From NCBI RefSeq assembly GCF_037975245.1, contig NC_092571.1, positions 25,618,564-25,682,563 of the forward strand: DNA of 64,000 nt. Reading direction: 5' to 3'. How positions within the stretch are numbered: the first letter of the stretch is position 1; the number at the start of each line of letters is the position of its first letter. Below are positions 60,949 to 64,000 of this stretch, piece after piece. The translations under genes and the position numbers were made by a program. A model generated the notes under the pieces. It had not been told where the DNA came from and searched no databases. It saw nothing but the letters and a program-made list of their open reading frames with translations. The stretch comes from Apostichopus japonicus (Eukaryota; Echinodermata; Holothuroidea; Aspidochirotida; Stichopodidae).

Positions 60949-63634
60949 GTGGTAACGTTAGGCGTGTGTAGGCCTAGCCTTTCTTACCGTATGAAACTCT
61001 GAAGGTAGGCCTAGGCGCTAGTTCCAGTTCCACTACGCATCTCATCAATAAGATCTTACTATGCTATTGACTAGTCAGTAGGCTGATAAATAATGATACG
61101 GATAAAGTCTCTTGTTTGTCTTTTTGGATTGTTCCATATATTCATTAGGGTATTTTTCAGCAACAAAGTTGTGTGTTATTTCAATTTGAGAATAACACTT
61201 CGCATTACTTAGGCCCAGGATAGTCCTTACGTCTTAAATTAATTTTCATCAATGTTAGTAAGAGAGTTCTTCGAGATTAGTATGATAGCTCTGATTAAAT
61301 TTGAAAGGACAAAACGTTGCTGAAAAATACCCCTACAATAAACACATGGAACAATCCAACCGGACACATAAGGGACTTGATCCCTCCTGTGCATGTTCAG
61401 TTGTAGAAAATAATAAGGGCTAAGTTAGACCTAAGTTAGAATCAGAACTTCTGCCTAAATGATTATTTTAGTAAAGGCAAGATGAAAACTTTCAGACAGA
61501 AGTATATAGGCTGATTATGTATTTCTTTGGGAAATCCACCGTGTAATGTTGAGATACAGCAGGCAGAAGCCAAACTTCTTCGTAGAATGTATGATCTGAT
61601 TAAGATTCTTAACATAAAGGAGGAATTGATCTTATCAGACATTAAATTTGAAGAAATAATTATGGATCAGAACTGGAGAAGAATGGATTTTGATTCACTT
61701 ATATAGCTACTTCCAATTGGGAAAAGAGTATTTCAAACAAAAGTTATACTAATCTGCTTCTTTAGTTAAGTGTGACCCAGTGGCGGAGCGTCCATACAGT
61801 CAAAGGGGGCGGATGCCCCCCCTGACAGACTCAAATGGACTGCTGGTGCCCTTAACAGCTTTTTACCACTTTTTACTTATTCGCAATTATTGACTTTTTT
61901 ATTGCGCTCTCAAATACCTATTTGACATTTGTCACATTTTGTTGGTGTAATTTCCTGACAAAATGGCGATGACACCTATTATTCTTTTTTATCTGCAAAT
62001 TAGCAAGGCCAGGAAATGGTCATTTCCGGCGATCTAGGGAGTATCTTTACTCAAATTTTTTTTGTTCCCTTTTGGTATCGCTCCGCTTAGATAGTGTTGA
62101 AAGCGCCCCGACAGACCATTCTCGCCCCCTGACCAATACCCCTAGCTCCGCCACTGGTGTAACCTAGTCTCACGTTTGGCATAAAATTATGACAGGGTTG
62201 CCTAATGTTAATCAGCCCATAAGAGGGACATCAAACCATACACCAGTCAAAATCTCAGCTCAAATGTTTAATGAGGCAAACATTCCTAGCATTAGACCAA
62301 ACCAAAATTGATTGGCCATATTCAGCATTGAAATTAGTTCACATAATATCTTAGCTTACCTTTGTCAGTCCTAAGTACTGAAAGTGAATACAACACTAAG
62401 ATATCCCCTCCCCCCACAAATAAAAAAAAAGTAAAGTGCATACGGACAGTTTTCTATCTTATTTGCTCTCAGCATGGTAATAAATGTAGCTTAATTGTAA
62501 CATTTTCAATCAAGCGTCACTTAGATGCCAAGACAAGATGCAGTTTCCACTGTGGCTTAGCTTTATAAAAACATGACAGTCATGACACCCCATTGAGGGA
62601 AAATCTGCACTGTTACAGATTATGAGATGAACAGCCAATAAATCGTTGAAATGATATTTCTAATTTGTTTCTATAATTTCTTCTTCTCTCTTTTTATAGC
62701 TGAAAGCCGTATTAACAGGCGAGCAAGTAGATCTGAATACCAAAGAGTTCATGGGATGTCGGATAGCGACGAGAGTCTTTGATCATCTTACCACTCATGA
62801 GATACGCGACCTGAAGACTGTTTTTGATGCCTTTGCTGACAGAAGAGGGTGAGTGTTCATAAAATCAAGAAATTCAAATTGTTCTTCTCACCGAATTTAT
62901 TATGTTTTGCTTTCTTGAAAGGAAAAAGGTGAATATTATAGAAGAAAAGATCATTGATTTGTTTCGATCAAAACAGGCCAAAGTATCTGAGTTTGTTATA
63001 ATAATATTTGTGACTCCATATAACTGATTAATGGGTGCCAGTGCAGTGATATTATGTATCATCAGTGTGATTGAAATTAGTCTGTACATTGGTACTTGGA
63101 GAGAAGTTGAAGTTCACGACATCAATATTCTGTTTGGACATGTCACGATTTTCACCTCAGATTATCGGTATTTTCCTGCAAATTTTATCGTACCTTTGAA
63201 ATGATTTCCGAGCATTGAGGAGGGTCAAACATGCAAGACCTTTAAATGTTGCACTGAGGATAAAATATAAATGTCCTTTCATTTTTTATTTAAAATAAAA
63301 TATAGGAACTCACCTCACTTTTTGTAGGTGCAAGAACATATAACAGTATAGTTTATTTAACATAATATCAAGGTTTCCGGTTTGTACTGTCTTCATTATT
63401 TCTCCTACAGCATTTTCTTGTGTGATTCTTTAAGCTTAGTGAGCCCCAGGAATACTGCTTTAACCTCCACAAAGAAAGACAAATAAACCTGAAACTTTTA
63501 TACTTATGTCTTTTGGTTTTGTACAGGCAAATTAAAGCAGACAGTGTGAGACGGGCTATGAGAGCTCTTGGATTTAAAGTTAACAAACAGGAAGCTAAGG
63601 AAATGGTTGCTGATATGGATCTTGATAAGAATGG
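60811..63634 (+). CDS. centrin/caltractin-like EF-hand protein, 5' part of gene
   Basis: Exons 60811-60948, 62700-62848 and 63527-63634 join in frame (phases 0 and 2) to 131 codons plus two bases; the gene leaves the window on the right. The product starts with a Lys/Arg-rich tail (MPSKTKKKRSKRSSQ), a Pro-rich stretch, then a linker and EF-hand pairs. EF-hand 1 ends in RRAMRALGF, the centrin signature after the first loop. Its loop (residues about 91-102) has F, R and S where Asp, Asp/Asn and Glu bind calcium, so it is probably inactive. EF-hand 2 begins DMDLDKNG, canonical so far. Centrins are small calcium proteins of centrioles and basal bodies. The first-loop decay and long linker suggest a centrin-like paralogue rather than a true centrin. 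Confidence 0.85.
61778..62156. mobile_element. hAT-type MITE, CAGTGGCGGAG family, copy 2
   Basis: Perfect ends CAGTGGCGGAGC both sides. The flanking 8-mers GTGTGACC (61770-61777) and GTGTAACC (62157-62164) match at 7 of 8, consistent with one later mutation. Aligns end to end with 23205-23579 and has a short insertion (GTAATTTCCTGACAAAAT region). It lies in the first intron of the EF-hand gene. Confidence 0.92.
62700..62848 (+). CDS. EF-hand gene, coding exon 2
   Basis: The acceptor TTTTTATAG opens LKAVLTGEQVDLNTKEFMG; the exon ends inside the first EF loop (DAFADRR). The donor GTGAGT is phase 2. Confidence 0.88.
63527..63634 (+). CDS. EF-hand gene, coding exon 3
   Basis: The acceptor TTTTGTACAG opens GQIKADSVRRAMRALGFKVN; the exon ends within the second EF loop (DLDKNG). 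The donor GTATGT is phase 2. The next exon is outside the window. Confidence 0.9.
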
Positions 63635-64000
63635 GTATGTACTTTAAGTTGCTGAGAATTGTACAGGTAAGCAAGAAATAAAATCGCTAGCAATTCTGGA
63701 AATTAAAGCCTTTTTAAACATGAATATGTGTTCAATTTAGCAAGAGGGGTGGGGGAGGGAGGGTATAAATTGATATCGGGAGCCTCAGTGAATTTGTATC
63801 TAATCCCAGTGCTGCAACACTCATGACATAAATGGAAATTTTTTTATATATGGGAACTAAGCGGTCAGAAAAATGAACATGTGCATAATATGTCCGTGTT
63901 TTATTGCCAAGTAGGCAAAATTGCCAAGTGCCAAAATTTGCAAAATTTTATGTTTTTACATTTTGGTCATTCACTGAATTACAATTCAGTTGGTTTACCA

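Overview
The window is nuclear DNA from an animal, most likely a marine invertebrate deuterostome and probably an echinoderm. The genes have many short exons with GT-AG introns. The proteins closely resemble deuterostome ciliary and lysosomal proteins. The non-coding DNA is AT-rich and full of TA microsatellites, poly-G runs, miniature inverted-repeat transposons (MITEs), tRNA-like short interspersed elements (SINEs) and a foldback transposon of the kind known as TU elements in sea urchins. The species cannot be named from sequence alone. Nothing bacterial, viral or CRISPR-like was seen.

Left part (1-12,903): the N-terminal exons of the ciliary transition-zone gene NPHP4 lie on the minus strand (first coding exon ending at 3650, next at 2615-2761; the rest is beyond the left edge). 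An isolated first coding exon of an unrecognised minus-strand gene is at 12,724-12,903. Between them are intronic or intergenic repeats.

Repeat belt (13.1-23.6 kb): two foldback-type elements with tandem arrays in their inverted ends (13,140-14,003, and 14,703-17,962 with an 8-bp target duplication). These are followed by a MITE inserted in a 60-bp satellite, a 10-bp minisatellite of about 57 copies, a fragment of a LINE endonuclease, a tRNA-like SINE and two more MITEs.

Centre (25.9-51.1 kb): a complete SLC7A14 orthologue on the minus strand. Eight coding exons splice in frame to 701 codons plus stop. Its 16.4-kb first coding intron holds, on the opposite strand, an intact intronless class A GPCR gene (36,524-37,618) with three altered activation motifs. 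The same intron carries a tRNA-like SINE ending in a hammerhead-ribozyme core, a 9-bp satellite, a MITE and a U2-snRNA-like stretch.

Right part (51-64 kb): a 1.8-kb polypurine tandem array, two MITEs, and the first three coding exons of a centrin-like EF-hand gene on the plus strand that runs off the right edge.

The genes do not form a pathway. NPHP4 and a centrin-like protein are both cilium/centrosome associated, but nothing here shows a functional link. The most unusual items are the hammerhead-bearing SINE, the TU-like foldback element, the nested GPCR and its motif changes.
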